Shown one piece after another: positions 34,667-45,374 of a stretch of DNA of 64,000 nt. Numbering within the stretch: position 1 is the first letter of the stretch; each line of letters starts with the position of its first letter. The notes under the pieces were generated by a model, which did no database searches, was not told where the DNA came from, and saw nothing but the letters and a program-made list of their open reading frames with translations. The stretch covers positions 1 to 64,000 of the forward strand of contig NZ_RCWA01000020.1 in NCBI RefSeq assembly GCF_018448905.1, given 5' to 3'. This DNA is from Photorhabdus heterorhabditis. GTDB taxonomy: Bacteria; Pseudomonadota; Gammaproteobacteria; Enterobacterales; Enterobacteriaceae. The translations under genes and the position numbers were made by a program.

Positions 34667-35341
34667 ATGTCTGGTAACGAGATAAAAGATCGACGTCCGA
34701 TCAAAACGCGCAATTCAGTATGGGCTGGGAAAGCGGCTAAGTGGCTGCAATATCACGGGGTGACACCAAATAGCATATCTATTGCTAGTGTTGTTTTTGC
34801 TGCATTAGCTGGATTGTGTTTCGCGGCCTGTTTTAAGGACCAACCTTTCTGGTTAACTTCAGTATTATTGGTTATTGGGGCTTTATTTATTCAGACTAGG
34901 TTAGTGTGTAATTTATTGGATGGAATGGTGGCTGTTGAAGGTGGTTTGAGAACATCTGCCGGCACTGTTTTTAATGATCTTCCAGATCGTATCGCTGATT
35001 CTTTTATTTTGATTGGATTGGGATATGGTTTAACTCTTTTCCCATTTGCAATTTCCCTTGGCTGTATTGCGGCATTATTGGCCGTTTTGACCGCTTATAT
35101 TCGCTTATTAGGTGGTACTTGTGGTTTGCCTCAGCGTTTTCTTGGCCCAATGGCGAAACAGCATCGTATGGCATTAATTACTGTTGGTTCAATTATCGCG
35201 GCTTTTTTACCTCAGTTATGGGGCCAGTATCTTTTGTTTGTGGTATTAGTCGCTATCACCTTGGGTTGTCTCTGGACATGTATTCGTCGAACTAGAGTCA
35301 TATTAAATGAATTGCAAGAGAAGGATGCTTGTAATGAATAA
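34667..35341 (+). CDS. CDP-alcohol phosphatidyltransferase family protein (YnbA-like)
   Basis: 224 residues from ATG 34667 (AAGGGA upstream). About six membrane helices. The family motif D-G-x2-A-R-x8-G-x3-D-x3-D is partly visible as LLDGMVAVEGGLRTSAGTVFNDLPDRIAD, with the conserved Asp residues. Enzymes of this family swap CMP on CDP-diacylglycerol for an alcohol. The order with an acyltransferase and a CdsA-like gene resembles E. coli ynbAB. Substrate unknown. Its stop overlaps the next gene by 8 bp. Confidence 0.85.
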   Translation: MSGNEIKDRRPIKTRNSVWAGKAAKWLQYHGVTPNSISIASVVFAALAGLCFAACFKDQPFWLTSVLLVIGALFIQTRLVCNLLDGMVAVEGGLRTSAGTVFNDLPDRIADSFILIGLGYGLTLFPFAISLGCIAALLAVLTAYIRLLGGTCGLPQRFLGPMAKQHRMALITVGSIIAAFLPQLWGQYLLFVVLVAITLGCLWTCIRRTRVILNELQEKDACNE

Positions 35342-35975
35342 ATCCCAAGAAGTGACACTGGTAAGTAAAGGCATGGGTTCTTTTCTGTCCGGGCTTTGCC
35401 GTTTGTTAACCGGTGTGAGAATTCGTTGGATTGGATGTAAGCCATCAGTGGCTTCCCGAATTTATTATGCTAATCATACCAGTCATCTGGATGGGTTAGT
35501 TATCTGGGCTGGGTTTCCTCGGGCATTACGTTATCGGGTGCATCCGGTTGCTGCTCGTGATTATTGGAGTAAAACTCGTCTGCGCAGGTATTTTATCAAT
35601 AAAGTTTTTCGGGCTGTGCTTATTGATCGTAGAGGAGAGGATTGTTTAAAGGGAAATACTCTTACGCCAATGGAGGATGTATTAAAACGAGGGGAGTCTT
35701 TAATTTTGTTCCCAGAAGGGACACGAGGAAATGGGGAACAAATTAATAAGTTTAAAGGCGGTCTATATTATTTAGCGAAGAAATATCCTGATGTTGAGCT
35801 TATTCCTGTTTATCTGGAAAATTTAAACAGGGTTTTGCCAAAAGGTTCGGCACTTGTTGTTCCTGTTATTTGTTCGGCAACATTTGGTCAGCCTTTGGAG
35901 AAATTAGGCGAAAAAGAGGAGAAAGCTGATTTTCTCCAGCGGGCTCGTCTGGCATTGGAGGTGTTAATATTATGA
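35334..35975 (+). CDS. PlsC-like 1-acylglycerol-3-phosphate acyltransferase
   Basis: 213 residues. The catalytic motif YANHTSHLDGLV (H-x4-D) and the substrate motif LFPEGTRGNGEQINKFKGG are clear. It acylates a lyso-lipid, likely lysophosphatidic acid. It sits between the YnbA-like and CdsA-like genes, overlapping both (8 and 4 bp), so the three gene products should act together. It is distinct from the housekeeping PlsC, which is normally encoded elsewhere. Confidence 0.87.
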   Translation: MNKSQEVTLVSKGMGSFLSGLCRLLTGVRIRWIGCKPSVASRIYYANHTSHLDGLVIWAGFPRALRYRVHPVAARDYWSKTRLRRYFINKVFRAVLIDRRGEDCLKGNTLTPMEDVLKRGESLILFPEGTRGNGEQINKFKGGLYYLAKKYPDVELIPVYLENLNRVLPKGSALVVPVICSATFGQPLEKLGEKEEKADFLQRARLALEVLIL

Positions 35976-36916
35976 CTATGCTTAATAATAAACTACTCCT
36001 GTTGCTGGGTGGTATGTTCGTGCCGTTAATTATTGCCAGTATTGTTGGCGCAATACTATCTTTCAAATATTCAAAGGATAACAGTAATGCGACAATCGAT
36101 AATCTGAATGCCCGCATCCGCGGCTGGTGGGGGATGTGTGTTGTTTGTTTGTTATCAGTGATTATTGGGCCAATCGGTTCAGTTTTATTATTTGCAAGTA
36201 TGTCATTTTTCGCTTTACGGGAATTTTTTACTCTGACACCAACACGACGAAGTGATCATGAAGCCATGTTTTGGTGTTTTTTTATTTTTATGCCATTGCA
36301 ATATATTGCCGTTGGTATTCAGTGGTATGGTGTGTTTTCTATTTTTATTCCTGTTTATGTTGTCCTGTTTTTACCTGCCCGTATTGCATTGGCTGGTGAT
36401 ACGACTAATTTTCTAGAGCGGACGGCTAAAATACAGTGGGGGATGTTAGTTGCTGTATTCTGTATTAGCCATGCACCTGCGTTATTGATGTTGAATATTC
36501 CTGGTTATGAAGGGGAAAATGTTGAATTACTTCTGTTTTTGATGATTGTGGTGCAGATGTCGGATGTTTTGCAGTACGTGTTTGGTAAATTATTTGGCAA
36601 ACATCCTATTGTGCCTAAATTGAGTCCTAATAAGACAGTTGAAGGTTTTGTCGGCGGCATTTTGGCGTCAGTTTTATTAGGAATGTCGCTTTATTGGGTT
36701 ACGCCATTTTCTCCGTGGGAGGCAGGTTTGATGTCGTTAGCGATTACGCTGATGGGCTTTATTGGTGGCTTGTGTATGTCGGCGATAAAACGCGATAGTG
36801 GCATTAAAGATTTTGGTGAAATGATTGAAGGTCACGGCGGCATGTTAGACCGAATCGATTCTTTGTGTTTTGCTGCCCCAGTATTTTTTCATCTGACACG
36901 TTATTTTTATACATAG
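35972..36916 (+). CDS. CdsA-like phosphatidate cytidylyltransferase (YnbB-like)
   Basis: 314 residues with about eight membrane helices. The CDS signature SAIKRDSGIKDFGEMIEGHGGMLDRIDS is near the C-terminus, and PKLSPNKTVEGFVGG precedes it. It makes CDP-diacylglycerol from phosphatidate and CTP. Overlaps the acyltransferase gene by 4 bp. With the two genes upstream it could make phosphatidate, activate it and move it to an alcohol, a self-contained lipid-head-group pathway. Confidence 0.88.
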   Translation: MTMLNNKLLLLLGGMFVPLIIASIVGAILSFKYSKDNSNATIDNLNARIRGWWGMCVVCLLSVIIGPIGSVLLFASMSFFALREFFTLTPTRRSDHEAMFWCFFIFMPLQYIAVGIQWYGVFSIFIPVYVVLFLPARIALAGDTTNFLERTAKIQWGMLVAVFCISHAPALLMLNIPGYEGENVELLLFLMIVVQMSDVLQYVFGKLFGKHPIVPKLSPNKTVEGFVGGILASVLLGMSLYWVTPFSPWEAGLMSLAITLMGFIGGLCMSAIKRDSGIKDFGEMIEGHGGMLDRIDSLCFAAPVFFHLTRYFYT

Positions 36917-37296
36917 TGGAGTGGAAAGATACCAACGTAATGAATGAGGGTTATAGGTGTGAGCACTGTGGCGTTGGTTGTTGCAGTGCTGGTTTCTGTT
37001 TTGTTGGTGACTTGTGACAATTTGCTGATAAGGTGTATTTTTGCTGAGTGTGTGAAATGTGGGGCGGTAATTAAATTATTTTCAGTTAAGTTGATCTCAA
37101 AAAGGGACTCATTGTTAATGCAGACTTGGTTTTTTACCGTATTATATGTACGGTTGAATCAATTCAGCATGATTGCCTCAGTGCGCTAGGCAATGACAGG
37201 TTAAAAAGGCAGATTTCTGTTTCAGGCAAAGTGATAGCATACGAAATCCGCTGTTAGCGGGTTTGCAAATATTACATCTACAAGTCAGAGGTCATC
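36917..37296. other. Intergenic region upstream of pfkA
   Basis: 380 bp without a convincing gene; an 81-codon frame at 36944-37189 lacks recognisable features. Must hold the pfkA promoter. No terminator with a good stem was found after the cdsA-like gene. Confidence 0.45.
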
Positions 37297-38268
37297 ATGG
37301 TCAATGAGATCAAAAGAATCGGTGTCTTAACGAGTGGCGGTGATGCGCCGGGTATGAATGCGGCTATTCGCGGTGTGGTTCGTGCAGGATTAACCGAAGG
37401 GTTAGAAGTTTTCGGTATTTATGATGGTTATCTTGGCTTGTATAAGAACCGCATGAAGAAACTCGACCGTTTCAGCGTATCCGATATGATTAATCGTGGT
37501 GGTACTTTCCTAGGCTCAGCTCGTTTCCCTGAGTTTAGAGATGAGAAGGTGCGAGCTATCGCTATTGAAAATATGAGAAAGAATGGTCTCGATGCGCTGG
37601 TCGTCATTGGTGGTGATGGTTCTTATCTTGGGGCGAAGAAGCTGACAGAAGCGGGTTTCCCATGTATTGGTCTGCCAGGGACTATTGATAATGATGTGGC
37701 GGGTACAGATTATACTATCGGCTATTTCACTGCGCTGGAAACGGTTGTTGAAGCCATTGACCGGCTACGTGATACTTCGACTTCCCATAAACGTATTTCC
37801 ATTGTTGAAGTGATGGGGCGTTATTGTGGTGATTTGACTTTGTCTGCCGCGATTGCGGGGGGATGTGAGTTTATCGTGTTGCCCGAAGTTTCATTTAGCC
37901 GTGATGAACTGGTTGCTGAAATTAAAGCAGGTATCGATAAAGGTAAACGCCATGCGATCGTTGCGATTACTGAACACGTTTGTGATGTGTATGAACTTGC
38001 GAGGCATATTGAAAAAGAGACTCAGCATGAAACTCGTGCAACAGTCTTAGGCCATATTCAGCGTGGTGGTTCCCCGGTTGCTTATGATCGTATTCTGGCT
38101 TCTCGCATGGGAGCATATTCTATTCAATTGCTGCTGGAAGGTTATGGTGGTCGTTGTGTTGGTATCCAGAACGAGAAACTTGTTCACCATGACATCATTG
38201 ATGCAGTGCAGAATATGAAACGTGTGTTTAAACAGGATTGGCTGGAAACCGCGAAAAAACTGTATTAA
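37297..38268 (+). CDS. pfkA: ATP-dependent 6-phosphofructokinase PfkA
   Basis: 323 residues, usual length. [21 protein letters not shown] binds [14 protein letters not shown] and [13 protein letters not shown] contain the catalytic Asp, and [10 protein letters not shown] binds fructose 6-phosphate. Key glycolytic enzyme. In E. coli it lies between fieF and sbp; here fieF is missing. Confidence 0.98.
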   Translation: MVNEIKRIGVLTSGGDAPGMNAAIRGVVRAGLTEGLEVFGIYDGYLGLYKNRMKKLDRFSVSDMINRGGTFLGSARFPEFRDEKVRAIAIENMRKNGLDALVVIGGDGSYLGAKKLTEAGFPCIGLPGTIDNDVAGTDYTIGYFTALETVVEAIDRLRDTSTSHKRISIVEVMGRYCGDLTLSAAIAGGCEFIVLPEVSFSRDELVAEIKAGIDKGKRHAIVAITEHVCDVYELARHIEKETQHETRATVLGHIQRGGSPVAYDRILASRMGAYSIQLLLEGYGGRCVGIQNEKLVHHDIIDAVQNMKRVFKQDWLETAKKLY

Positions 38269-38312
38269 TTATTCCCTGTTGCCTGTAAATGCAGGAAAAT
38301 TTGTATCTGTTG

Positions 38313-38338
38313 CAGCCTCGTTGGAGGCTGTAATTTTT
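38313..38338 (+). terminator. pfkA terminator
   Basis: CAGCCTC-GTTG-GAGGCTG stem followed by TAATTTTTCC, 44 bp after the pfkA stop. Confidence 0.8.
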
Positions 38339-38451
38339 CCTCAGTATATTCCTCTGGCGTATAAGTGAATGCTTTTAATTATTTCTGAGAGATAACGCTT
38401 TCTGTCAGCCTTGAATTTCATAATAGTTAAAACCGTTTGGGAGAAATCCAG

Positions 38452-39453
38452 ATGAAAGTCAGATGGCATGTGGGATTGGCGTTACTTTTTGTTGCTAGTA
38501 GCAGCCTGTGGGCAAAAGATATTCAGCTTCTTAATGTTTCCTATGATCCAACCAGAGAGTTTTATCAGCAATATAATCAGGAATTTAGTCATTATTGGCA
38601 GCAGAAGACTGGGGATAAAGTGATAATTCGGCAATCTCATGGCGGTTCCGGTAAGCAGGCAACTTCTGTGATCAATGGTCTTGATGCGGATGTTGTGACG
38701 CTGGCTTTGGCCTATGATGTGGATGCGATTGCCGAGCGCGGTCGGATAGATAAAGCATGGATTAAGCGGTTGCGAGATAACTCAGCACCTTATACTTCAA
38801 CTATTGTTTTTCTGGTGCGGAAAGGCAATCCTAAACAGATTAAAGACTGGTCAGATTTAATTCGTACAGGTGTATCTGTTGTGACACCCAATCCAAAAAC
38901 ATCAGGTGGAGCGCGCTGGAACTATCTGGCTGCATGGGGTTATGGGTTGGCTCATAACAATCAGGATCAGAATAAAGCGAAAGCGTTTGTGAAAGCACTT
39001 TACCACAATGTTGAAGTGTTAGATTCAGGTGCAAGGGGAGCGACCAATACTTTTGTCGAACGTGGCCTTGGTGATGTATTAATTGCCTGGGAGAATGAGG
39101 CGTTATTGGTTATTAATGAGCTTGATAAAGACAAATTCGAAATTGTGACGCCAAGTTCTTCAATTCTTGCTGAGCCAACAGTTTCTGTTGTTGATAAAGT
39201 GGTTGATAAACGTGGTAGTCGTGATCTGGCAACGGAATATCTACAATACCTTTACTCTCCTGCTGGGCAAGAGATAGCCGCTAAAAACTATTATCGTCCA
39301 CGTGATAAAGCGGTTGCCGATAAATACCGGTCTGTTTTTCCTGAATTGGAATTATTTACTGTCGACGAAGTATTTGGTGGTTGGGGAAAAGCTCAGAAGG
39401 TACATTTTGTGACAGGCGGTGTGTTTGATGAGATTATTCAGCGCCAGAGATAA
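38452..39453 (+). CDS. sbp: Periplasmic sulfate-binding protein Sbp
   Basis: 333 residues from ATG 38452 (GGGAGAAA upstream); the in-frame upstream start would not begin with the signal. Signal peptide [21 protein letters not shown]; mature part starts [18 protein letters not shown], with [12 protein letters not shown] and [17 protein letters not shown] binding sulfate. Feeds the sulfate ABC transporter CysUWA encoded elsewhere. Confidence 0.96.
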   Translation: MKVRWHVGLALLFVASSSLWAKDIQLLNVSYDPTREFYQQYNQEFSHYWQQKTGDKVIIRQSHGGSGKQATSVINGLDADVVTLALAYDVDAIAERGRIDKAWIKRLRDNSAPYTSTIVFLVRKGNPKQIKDWSDLIRTGVSVVTPNPKTSGGARWNYLAAWGYGLAHNNQDQNKAKAFVKALYHNVEVLDSGARGATNTFVERGLGDVLIAWENEALLVINELDKDKFEIVTPSSSILAEPTVSVVDKVVDKRGSRDLATEYLQYLYSPAGQEIAAKNYYRPRDKAVADKYRSVFPELELFTVDEVFGGWGKAQKVHFVTGGVFDEIIQRQR

Positions 39454-39456
39454 ATA

Positions 39457-39478
39457 GCCGCCGTAGTTATACGGCGGC
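39457..39478. terminator. Bidirectional terminator between sbp and tpiA
   Basis: Perfect 9-bp stem GCCGCCGTA-GTTA-TACGGCGGC between the two convergent genes; the T-rich stretches are weak on both sides. Confidence 0.6.
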
Positions 39479-39516
39479 CAATGACTATTTTATGGTCATA
39501 TTGATAAAACGATGAA

Positions 39517-40284
39517 TTATACTTTTTTCGCTGTTACCGCGGCTTTTACGATAACAGCGAAAGCGTCAGCTTTCAGGGAAGCACCACCAACCAGAGCACC
39601 GTCAATGTCTGGTTGAGCGAATAGTTCAGCTGCGTTATTTGCATTCACAGAACCACCGTACTGGATAATGACTTGTTCTGCGATTGCTGCGTCTTTCTTC
39701 GCAATATGATCACGAATAAATTTGTGCACAGCTTGAGCTTGTGCTGGTGTTGCTGATTTACCGGTACCGATCGCCCAGACAGGTTCGTAAGCGATTACTG
39801 CTTCTTGGAATGCTTCGACTCCCAGTAAGTTCAGCACAGCATCAATTTGCCTTGCACATACAGTTTCAGTCTGACCGGCTTCGTTTTCCTGTTCCGTTTC
39901 ACCGATGCACAGAACTGGGATCAGACCTTGTTGTTTAAGAACAGCAAATTTTTTCGCAATGAATTCGTCGCTTTCTTTGTGGTAAGTACGGCGTTCGGAG
40001 TGGCCGATGATAATGTATTCTGCGCCAATGTTTTTCAGCATTTCGGCAGAAGTTTCACCAGTAAATGCGCCAGACAAGTTTACATCGACGTCTTGTGCGC
40101 CCAGAGCAATGTGACTGCCAACCAGCGCTTGTTTAGCCTGAAAGAGATAAAGTGCTGGTGGCGCGATAGCAATTTCACAGCCAGCAACATGGTTCAGTTC
40201 TTTACGCAGGCCAGTAATAAGTTCGTTAACCATGTGGGTACTGCCGTTTAATTTCCAGTTACCCATAACCAGTGGATGCCGCAT
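39517..40284 (-). CDS. tpiA: Triose-phosphate isomerase TpiA
   Basis: 255 residues, TIM barrel. Catalytic residues are visible: MGNWKLNG (Lys), IIIGHSERR (His) and [16 protein letters not shown] (Glu and flexible loop). It interconverts glyceraldehyde 3-phosphate and dihydroxyacetone phosphate. Preceded by GAGGAAAAA. Neighbours as in E. coli except that cdh is absent. Confidence 0.98.
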   Translation of the reverse strand: MRHPLVMGNWKLNGSTHMVNELITGLRKELNHVAGCEIAIAPPALYLFQAKQALVGSHIALGAQDVDVNLSGAFTGETSAEMLKNIGAEYIIIGHSERRTYHKESDEFIAKKFAVLKQQGLIPVLCIGETEQENEAGQTETVCARQIDAVLNLLGVEAFQEAVIAYEPVWAIGTGKSATPAQAQAVHKFIRDHIAKKDAAIAEQVIIQYGGSVNANNAAELFAQPDIDGALVGGASLKADAFAVIVKAAVTAKKV

Positions 40285-40418
40285 GTTTTTTCCTCCAACC
40301 AGAGAATTTTTAAGTAGTGGATTGAATGAAATTCATTCTTGGAATAGATTCGGTCGTCAGGGTCCACAGTATAGTGATCATTACAAACAATAGCTTTGTT
40401 TTTTATCACTAATCTTGA

Positions 40419-41015
40419 TTAGTTGTCAGGTTCAGATAGTGATAGCTTAATCGGTTCAATAGCGAAAGTTAGTATCTTTTCGCTACTACTTATCACAATA
40501 TAGCGAATTGCCCCAATATTTTGGCTGTAAAATGGTGATTTTTTGCCGTTTTTCAATAAATTATCAATATTCTCTTTGCCTTGCTCCAGTGAAAGGGTCG
40601 GGTTAAAGTGGCGCATCAGAGCTATCATATATTGCTTTATCAAAGTTTGATTTTTTTGGGTTTCTATTTCATTTTCTGATGGTAACAACGTGAGTTGCAG
40701 GCTTTTGATTTTCTCATTTCCCCGTTCCAAAACGGCAGAAGAGTAAAGTTTCTCATTGATTTTGCTGGCTGCCCGTGTCAGTGGCAGAAGAATGTCTTTG
40801 CCGGTGATTACGCGATACTCATGTAGTGGTAATGCCGGATTACGGCGATTATATTTTTCACGAAACAGTGGAATGGTTTCATCAAAGGATGGTGCATTCG
40901 GTAGAAGATAAATCGCCTGAGTTGCTGTTGATCTATCAGCATTGGCTGCCAACGGCAGGTTGGCGCTGATTGCTATTAATAGCATGGCCAGAAATTTATT
41001 GACGCCGATTTTCAT
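40419..41015 (-). CDS. yiiQ: DUF1454 family protein YiiQ
   Basis: 198 residues with an N-terminal signal peptide (FLAMLLIAISANLPLAANA) and the rest soluble, so periplasmic. Recognised by sequence style (YLLPNAPSFDETIPLFREKYN) and position between tpiA and yiiR. Function unknown. Confidence 0.87.
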   Translation of the reverse strand: MKIGVNKFLAMLLIAISANLPLAANADRSTATQAIYLLPNAPSFDETIPLFREKYNRRNPALPLHEYRVITGKDILLPLTRAASKINEKLYSSAVLERGNEKIKSLQLTLLPSENEIETQKNQTLIKQYMIALMRHFNPTLSLEQGKENIDNLLKNGKKSPFYSQNIGAIRYIVISSSEKILTFAIEPIKLSLSEPDN

Positions 41016-41076
41016 GTTGCCACTCGCTTAGGTTAAACTGCACTGAAAAACAGCATACACGATTGGAAAAGAATAA

Positions 41077-41511
41077 ATGACATTACAACAATGGGGTTTT
41101 TCATTCAAAGGGCGAATTGGGCGACGTGAATTCTGGATTGGTATCGGTATTTGTCTGGCTCTGATGTTGGTTATCTTTACTATTCAGGGAATGAGTGATT
41201 TGCCCATGCATTATGCGGTTTTTGCCGTTGTTTTGGTGATGTATCCAGCAGTAGCAATAATGGCTAAGCGTTTGCATGACCGAAACAAACGGGGAGGTTG
41301 GTCACTGCTTTTATTACTGGCATGGTTGCTGATCGCTGTTGATTGGGGTGGCATGGAACCATTCTGGCAATGGGGGATTGGACGTTTTATCCCCACATTG
41401 ATAATCGTTATGATGGTGCTTGATTGTGGTGTATTTCGTGGCACCGATGGGCCAAACCAATTCGGTAAGGTGGCAGAAAAAGTCGATTTTGTTTCTGCTA
41501 AAGATGACTGA
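41077..41511 (+). CDS. yiiR: DUF805 membrane protein YiiR
   Basis: 144 residues, four membrane helices. FKGRIGRREFWIGI and AKRLHDRNKRGGW are the DUF805 hallmarks. Function unknown. Transcribed divergently from yiiQ and convergently with fpr. Confidence 0.88.
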   Translation: MTLQQWGFSFKGRIGRREFWIGIGICLALMLVIFTIQGMSDLPMHYAVFAVVLVMYPAVAIMAKRLHDRNKRGGWSLLLLLAWLLIAVDWGGMEPFWQWGIGRFIPTLIIVMMVLDCGVFRGTDGPNQFGKVAEKVDFVSAKDD

Positions 41512-41513
41512 AA

Positions 41514-42260
41514 TCACCAATATTGCTCGCTGGTGATATGCCCAGCTTTGCGGCGCAGGTGTTTTGTCATTCCACGCTGTTCTTTCAGCAGGTTTTGGGT
41601 GTCTTTCACCATTTGAGGATTACCGCATAACATAATATGGCTGTTGTTGCTGTTCATAGGAAGCCCGACAGCCGCTTCAAGTTCGCCATTTCCGATTAAT
41701 GCAGGGATACGGCCAGTCAGCGAAGTGGGGTTTTGCTCGCGGCTGACGATAGTTTGAATCCGTAATTTGCCATTGAAACGCTGAACCAGTTGCTGCATTA
41801 GGGGCAGATAACTTAAATCTTGTGTGAGTCTGACCGCATGTACCAATACGATGTTCTCGAATCTATCTAGATAATCCCCTTGCTGGAGGATTGACAGATA
41901 AGGACCAATGGCTGTCCCCGTTGAAAGCATCCATAATGTTTGACAATCAGGTATTTCATCAAGAATGAAAAATCCCGCAGCTTGTTCTGTGACTAATAAA
42001 TCATCACCGGGTTGTAATGCAGCTAACCGTGGGCTGAGTTTACCTTCAGGAACCGTGACTAGATAGAATTCAAGATTATTATCTGTCGGGGCATTAACAT
42101 AAGAGTATGCACGCTGAATTCGTTCATCATCTATTTCCATAGCCAGTTTCGCAAACTGACCAGCGGTGAACTCTTCAACCGGTGCATGCACTTTGATACT
42201 GAATAAAGTATCCGTCCAGTGAATAACTTGTGTGACTTTTCCTGTAACCCAGTTGGCCAT
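41514..42260 (-). CDS. fpr: Ferredoxin/flavodoxin--NADP+ reductase Fpr
   Basis: 248 residues. FAD-binding RAYSYVNAP and LSPRLAALQPGDDL, NADP motif MLSTGTAIGPYLS and the C-terminal LRRKAGHITSEQYW ending. Links NADPH to flavodoxin and ferredoxin; part of the SoxRS regulon in E. coli. Convergent with yiiR with 2 bp between stops. Confidence 0.96.
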   Translation of the reverse strand: MANWVTGKVTQVIHWTDTLFSIKVHAPVEEFTAGQFAKLAMEIDDERIQRAYSYVNAPTDNNLEFYLVTVPEGKLSPRLAALQPGDDLLVTEQAAGFFILDEIPDCQTLWMLSTGTAIGPYLSILQQGDYLDRFENIVLVHAVRLTQDLSYLPLMQQLVQRFNGKLRIQTIVSREQNPTSLTGRIPALIGNGELEAAVGLPMNSNNSHIMLCGNPQMVKDTQNLLKEQRGMTKHLRRKAGHITSEQYW

Positions 42261-42578
42261 TGAAACTCATCCCCTATCCTGAAATCCCGGAACAATTTTT
42301 TACGCTGTTATTCTAATCTATGGATACCAATACCATTATCGATTCTGTGTCATAGGGAAATTGACTGGTTTTTTCTTAATATCTGGTTTTGTATGTACAA
42401 AATTGTTGCCATTTAAGGCGTAATTAACTGTCATTTTTTATGAAAATAAAATTGTGTACTATCTCGAAAAAATTTTTAAATTTGTTAAGTTAGTCACATT
42501 GATGGAGTAAGAGACTACAGCTGTTTTCTAATCGCTGGGTAATTCTGTTGTTAATTATATGAACTTGTTGTGAATTCG
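42261..42578. other. Divergent fpr/emrD promoter region
   Basis: About 318 bp between the divergent fpr and emrD genes, AT-rich, with no ORF and no strong repeat. It must hold both promoters. In E. coli this site belongs to the fpr-glpX interval. Confidence 0.4.
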
Positions 42579-43763
42579 ATGAGAAAATTAGATAACTTTA
42601 ATTTATTGCTAATATTGATTGCATTGGCTGCTGTGGGGCAGATGACACAGACAATCTATGTGCCTGTTATTGCAGATATTGCTAAAGACTTTAATATGCC
42701 AGCCGGTTCTGTACAAAGTGTGATGGCGGCATATCTGTTTTCTTACGGGCTTTCACAGCTTTTTTATGGCCCTCTTTCAGAGCAGATTGGCCGTCGTCCG
42801 GTGATTCTGGCTGGCATGATGATTTTCCTGTTTGCTACGGTTTGTGCTTTATTTTCTCCCAATCTGGATGTATTGGTTGTTGCCAGTGCCTTACAGGGGT
42901 TAGGGACGGGGGTTGCTGGCGTCATGTCCAGAACGATGCCGCGGGATTTGTATACGGGTACTGCGCTACGTTATGCCAACAGTTTGCTAAATATGGGGAT
43001 TTTAGTCAGTCCGTTATTAGCGCCAATGATTGGTGGTGTTATCGCGCATTTTTTTGGCTGGCGTTCTTGTTATCTGTTTTTGCTGATTCTATGCGCGGGT
43101 GTTGTTTATTATGTGTTTCGTAAGCTACCAGAAACCCGGCCACAGCAAATTGAAAAACGAAAAATGTTCACTTCTTTTCGTCATCTTTTATCGAACGGGC
43201 CATTCACTTCTTATTTGATGATGTTAATTGGGGGTCTGTCAGGTATTGCTGTTTTTGAAGCCAGTAGTGGCGTGCTGATGGGGGGAGTGCTTGGATTGAA
43301 CAGTATTACTGTCAGCATCTTATTTATTCTGCCAATTCCAGCAGCTTTCTTTGGGGCGTGGTATGCAGGGCGGGAAGGAAAACCTTTTTATAACCTGATG
43401 TGGCATTCGGTGATTTGCTGTTTACTGGCTGGGGTGCTGATGTGGTTGCCGGGATGGTGCGGTGTCATGAATATCTGGACGTTATTGGTTCCCGCTGCGC
43501 TCTTTTTCTTCGGTGCCGGGATGTTATTCCCACTGGCAACAACGGGGGCAATGGAACCATTTCCTTATCTGGCCGGTGCAGCTGGTGCGTTGGTTGGCGG
43601 TTTACAGAATGTTGGTTCTGGTGTAGCGACCTGGTTATCAGCAATGTTGCCACAAAACGGCCAATTCAGTGTGGGTATGCTGATGTTCTTTATGTCAGTT
43701 TTTATCCTGCTTTGCTGGTTACCTTTGGCGCATAGGATGCAGCATCAGGAACATGTAGCCTAA
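42579..43763 (+). CDS. emrD: Multidrug efflux MFS transporter EmrD
   Basis: 394 residues from ATG 42579 (a GTG at 42570 is possible). Twelve helices; LSEQIGRRPVILAGMMIFL is the MFS loop 2-3 motif, and RTMPRDLYTGTALRYANSLLNMGILVSPLLAPMIGG matches EmrD closely. In E. coli emrD is elsewhere on the chromosome; here it sits where glpX would be. Confidence 0.94.
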   Translation: MRKLDNFNLLLILIALAAVGQMTQTIYVPVIADIAKDFNMPAGSVQSVMAAYLFSYGLSQLFYGPLSEQIGRRPVILAGMMIFLFATVCALFSPNLDVLVVASALQGLGTGVAGVMSRTMPRDLYTGTALRYANSLLNMGILVSPLLAPMIGGVIAHFFGWRSCYLFLLILCAGVVYYVFRKLPETRPQQIEKRKMFTSFRHLLSNGPFTSYLMMLIGGLSGIAVFEASSGVLMGGVLGLNSITVSILFILPIPAAFFGAWYAGREGKPFYNLMWHSVICCLLAGVLMWLPGWCGVMNIWTLLVPAALFFFGAGMLFPLATTGAMEPFPYLAGAAGALVGGLQNVGSGVATWLSAMLPQNGQFSVGMLMFFMSVFILLCWLPLAHRMQHQEHVA

Positions 43764-43784
43764 TATGTGTTCATGTAGTAAGAC

Positions 43785-43806
43785 AAGGGTGGAAGATTCC
43801 ACCCTT
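43785..43806. terminator. Bidirectional terminator between emrD and glpK
   Basis: Perfect 10-bp stem AAGGGTGGAA-GA-TTCCACCCTT followed by TTAT on the plus side and A/T-rich on the other, between convergent genes. Confidence 0.8.
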
Positions 43807-43820
43807 TTATCTAAGGAAAC

Positions 43821-45344
43821 TTAGCTTTTATCTTCCCAATCTTGCGCGCGGGCAACAGCCTTTTTCCAGCCATTATATTTGTAATTACGTTCAGTGGTTT
43901 CAATGCCTGGACGGAATTCTTTTTCAATGGTGGCTTTGCTTTTCACTTCATCCAGATCTTGCCAGTAGCCTACAGCTAATCCTGCGAGGAATGCCGCTCC
44001 CAATGCCGTGCTTTCACGCACAACAGGGCGTTCTACGCGGGTGCCAAGAATATCTGACTGGAATTGCATCAGGAAGTTATTGGCAACTGCACCACCATCT
44101 ACACGCAGTGCTTGCAGTCTGGTCCCTGCATCAGCCTGCATTGCATCCAGTACATCACGAGTTTGATAGGCAATTGATTCTAGTGTCGCACGAATGATGT
44201 GATTACTGTTGGTACCACGGGTCACGCCGAAGATTGCACCACGGGCGTAAGGGTCCCAATAGGGTGCGCCAAGACCGGTAAAAGCTGGAACCACATACAC
44301 GCCGTTACTATTTTTAACTTTAGTGGCAAAGTATTCGGAATCAGCAGCATCTGCAATGAGTTTTAGTTCATCACGCAGCCACTGAATAGAGGCTCCACCA
44401 ACGAAAACTGCACCTTCAAGTGCATAGTTTACTTCGCCGCGGGGGCCGCAAGCAATGGTGGTTAATAATCCATGGTTGGAACGTACAGCATCTTTACCTG
44501 TGTTCATCAACAGGAAACAGCCTGTCCCATAGGTGTTTTTCGCCATACCGGGCTGAACACAAAGCTGACCATATAGTGCAGCTTGCTGGTCACCCGCGAT
44601 TCCTGCAATAGGAATACGGGTGCCGCCTTTACCGCCAATGTTGGTTTGACCATAAATTTCAGAAGATGAGCAAACCGTTGGCAGTAAGGCGCGTGGGATT
44701 TGTAATTCATCAAGAATGTGCTGATCCCAATCCAGATTGTGAATATTGAATAACATTGTACGAGATGCATTCGTGAAATCCGTAACGTGAACACGGCCTT
44801 GAGTCATTTTCCAGACTAACCAAGTGTCCACAGTACCGAATAGCAGTTCGCCTTTTTCGGCCCGTTCACGTGCGCCTTCGACATGATCCAAAATCCATTT
44901 TACTTTGGTACCGGAGAAGTAAGGGTCCACAACTAGCCCTGTATTCTGGCGAATATATTCTTCCAGCCCCTCTTTCTGCTTCAGTTTAGTACAGACATCC
45001 GCAGTACGGCGACATTGCCACACAATAGCATTATAGATAGGTTTGCCAGTTTCTTTTTCCCAGATAATGGTTGTTTCACGCTGGTTAGTAATACCGATGC
45101 CTGCAATCTGATCAGAGCTAATATCCGCTTTCGCTAATACTTCTACCAGCGTTGAGCTTTGGGTTGCCCAGATTTCCATCGGATCATGCTCGACCCAGCC
45201 GGGTTTCGGATAAATCTGGGTAAATTCTCTTTGTGAAATAGAGATAATATTAGCATTGTGATCAAGAATGACAGCTCGTGAGCTGGTTGTTCCCTGATCA
45301 AGGGCAACGATATATTTTTCCTCAATCATATTCTTTGTTGTCAT
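43821..45344 (-). CDS. glpK: Glycerol kinase GlpK
   Basis: 507 residues, FGGY family. [16 protein letters not shown] binds phosphate, [30 protein letters not shown] and [12 protein letters not shown] are conserved. It phosphorylates glycerol. The ATG 45344 has AGG 8 bp upstream; ATG 45329 would give the E. coli length. It follows glpF by 30 bp as one operon; glpX is absent. Confidence 0.97.
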   Translation of the reverse strand: MTTKNMIEEKYIVALDQGTTSSRAVILDHNANIISISQREFTQIYPKPGWVEHDPMEIWATQSSTLVEVLAKADISSDQIAGIGITNQRETTIIWEKETGKPIYNAIVWQCRRTADVCTKLKQKEGLEEYIRQNTGLVVDPYFSGTKVKWILDHVEGARERAEKGELLFGTVDTWLVWKMTQGRVHVTDFTNASRTMLFNIHNLDWDQHILDELQIPRALLPTVCSSSEIYGQTNIGGKGGTRIPIAGIAGDQQAALYGQLCVQPGMAKNTYGTGCFLLMNTGKDAVRSNHGLLTTIACGPRGEVNYALEGAVFVGGASIQWLRDELKLIADAADSEYFATKVKNSNGVYVVPAFTGLGAPYWDPYARGAIFGVTRGTNSNHIIRATLESIAYQTRDVLDAMQADAGTRLQALRVDGGAVANNFLMQFQSDILGTRVERPVVRESTALGAAFLAGLAVGYWQDLDEVKSKATIEKEFRPGIETTERNYKYNGWKKAVARAQDWEDKS

Positions 45345-45374
45345 GATAATAACCTGTTTTGGAGATCCTCTACT

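Noticed and set aside
36944-37189. 81-codon ORF between the cdsA-like gene and pfkA
   Set aside because: Starts at a GTG-like codon without a ribosome site, no recognisable domain, and overlaps the likely pfkA promoter region.
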